Assembly (NCBI GenBank): GCA_913776795.1
Contig: CAJYRH010000239.1
Span: forward strand, 1 to 10,984
From: an uncultured Pseudorhodoferax sp.
GTDB taxonomy: Bacteria > Pseudomonadota > Gammaproteobacteria > Burkholderiales > Burkholderiaceae
Direction of reading: 5' to 3'
Length of the DNA: 10,984 nucleotides
Made by a program: the position numbers and the translations under genes. This document shows, piece after piece, positions 9,976 to 10,984 of the stretch. Within the stretch, counting starts at the first letter, position 1, and each line of letters opens with the position of its first letter. The notes beneath the pieces were generated by a model that saw only the letters and a program-made list of their open reading frames with translations, did not search any database and was not told where the DNA came from.

Positions 9976-10984
9976 ATGGACACCACCCAACCCCTGCCGT
10001 TGCTGGGCGGCCTCACGCCCGAGCGTTTCATGCGCAGGCACTGGCAGAAGAAGCCCCTGCTGGTACGCGGCGCCATTCCCGGCTTCAAGGCCGTGCTGGA
10101 CCGCCATGCGCTGTTCTCGCTGGCCGGGCTGGAGGGCGTGGAATCGCGCCTGGTGCAGCAGGGCCCCAAGGGCTGGACACTCAGGCAAGGCCCGTTCGCG
10201 CGGCGTGCGCTGCCGCCCCTGAGCCGGCGCCAGTGGTCGCTGCTCGTGCAGGGCGTGGACCTGCACAGCGACGCCGCCCATGCGCTGCTGCAAGCCTTTC
10301 GCTTCGTGCCCGACGCGCGGCTGGACGACCTCATGGTCAGCTACGCCACCGACGGTGGCGGTGTCGGCCCGCATGTCGACAGCTACGACGTGTTCCTGCT
10401 GCAGGCCCATGGCCAGCGCCGCTGGCGCATCGGCCGCCAGCGCGACCTCCGGTTGCGGGAGGGCGTGCCGCTCAAAATCCTGGCCGCATTCGAGCCCGAG
10501 GAGGAATACGTGCTGGAGCCCGGCGACATGCTCTACCTGCCGCCGCGCTACGCGCACGATGGTGTGGCCGTTGGCGAATGCATGACGTACTCCATCGGCT
10601 TTCGCGCGCCCAGCCGCGGCGGCATCGCGCACGAAGTGTTGCAACGCCTGGCCGACACCGCCGAGGAAGCGCTGGGCGATGCGCTGTACCGTGACCCCGG
10701 GCAGCCTGCCACTGCGCAGCCTGCCGCCGTGCCGGCCGATGTGCGCGCCTTCGCAGCCCGTGCCTTGCGCACGCTGCTGGACGACCCGGCCGCGCTGGAC
10801 TGTGCGCTGGGCGAGATCCTGAGCGAGCCCAAGGCCCAGGTTTGGTTCGGCGAGGGCGGCGACCTCGTCGATGGCTGCGGCGTGGCGCTGGACCGCCGCA
10901 GCCGCATGCTCTACGACGCAGACCATGTCTACCTCAATGGCGAGAGCTGGCGGGCGGGCGGGCGCGATGCGCGCCTGATGCAGC
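9976..10984 (+). CDS. JmjC/cupin ribosomal oxygenase (RoxA/YcfD-like), 3'-truncated by window
   Basis: 336 codons are present with no stop; the gene runs off the right edge. It matches the YcfD/RoxA group of Fe(II)/2-oxoglutarate oxygenases, which in E. coli hydroxylate an arginine of ribosomal protein L16. The N-terminus (LGGLTPERFMRRHWQKKPLLVRG) is the family's usual opening. The iron triad is intact: H133 and D135 in GPHVDSYDVF, and H194 in PPRYAHDGVA, close in position to E. coli H125, D127 and H187. YCFD-like QRRWRIG follows the HxD strand. After the cupin domain comes a helical dimerisation region (about 215–300) and the start of the C-terminal winged-helix-like domain. ATG at 9976 was chosen from homology; the Shine-Dalgarno is poor. 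The family is clear; the L16 target is known for the E. coli enzyme and inferred here. Confidence 0.92.
   Translation, partial: MDTTQPLPLLGGLTPERFMRRHWQKKPLLVRGAIPGFKAVLDRHALFSLAGLEGVESRLVQQGPKGWTLRQGPFARRALPPLSRRQWSLLVQGVDLHSDAAHALLQAFRFVPDARLDDLMVSYATDGGGVGPHVDSYDVFLLQAHGQRRWRIGRQRDLRLREGVPLKILAAFEPEEEYVLEPGDMLYLPPRYAHDGVAVGECMTYSIGFRAPSRGGIAHEVLQRLADTAEEALGDALYRDPGQPATAQPAAVPADVRAFAARALRTLLDDPAALDCALGEILSEPKAQVWFGEGGDLVDGCGVALDRRSRMLYDADHVYLNGESWRAGGRDARLMQ

Overview
The window is a high-GC stretch (by eye about two-thirds G+C) of a betaproteobacterial chromosome. The protein sequences and the gene order pyrG–DUF1330–eno–ftsB suggest Burkholderiales, most likely Comamonadaceae (Acidovorax/Alicycliphilus/Comamonas-like). 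That placement is an inference from sequence style and synteny, not from a search. Nearly all of it is compact housekeeping DNA with overlapping or abutting genes. No stretch over 300 bases lacks a gene, and I see no tRNA, rRNA or CRISPR array.

Left edge (1–655): the left end of an IS3-family insertion sequence, with the start of its orfA reading leftward off the window, abuts the 3' part of a DUF455 ferritin-like gene. That gene is cut in frame at the junction (127/128). Plus-strand block (683–2282): a gamma-class carbonic anhydrase-like protein, then the redox chaperone Hsp33 (hslO), possibly linked by a 26-codon mini-ORF that overlaps both.

Minus-strand block (7208 down to 2276): pyrG, a DUF1330 protein, eno, ftsB, pnuC and a NadR-type ribosylnicotinamide kinase. 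ftsB, pnuC and the kinase are tightly coupled (TGA-ATG abutment, then a GTGA overlap). This adds a nicotinamide riboside uptake-and-phosphorylation pair to a CTP synthase/glycolysis/divisome cluster. The kinase ends in a small Cys/His-rich tail and overlaps the end of hslO convergently. kdsA, which often sits between pyrG and eno in this order, is absent here.

Divergent from pyrG (7342–9367): coaBC, a two-helix membrane protein of unknown function and dut, linked by 1-nt and 4-nt overlaps. This joins coenzyme A synthesis and dUTP removal, the dfp–dut pairing also known in E. coli. A perfect TATAAT faces pyrG in the intergenic region. Right edge: a SlyD-type FKBP prolyl isomerase (minus strand, without the His-rich tail) lies divergent from a JmjC/cupin ribosomal-oxygenase-like gene (RoxA/YcfD type) that runs off the window. 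An 8-bp perfect inverted repeat lies between their starts.

I found no convincing novel defence, toxin or mobile system beyond the IS. The points most worth a second look are the IS-broken DUF455 gene, the pnuC–kinase pair with its Cys/His tail, the 10-bp perfect hairpin across the eno stop codon, the coupled membrane protein between coaBC and dut, and the mini-ORF upstream of hslO.
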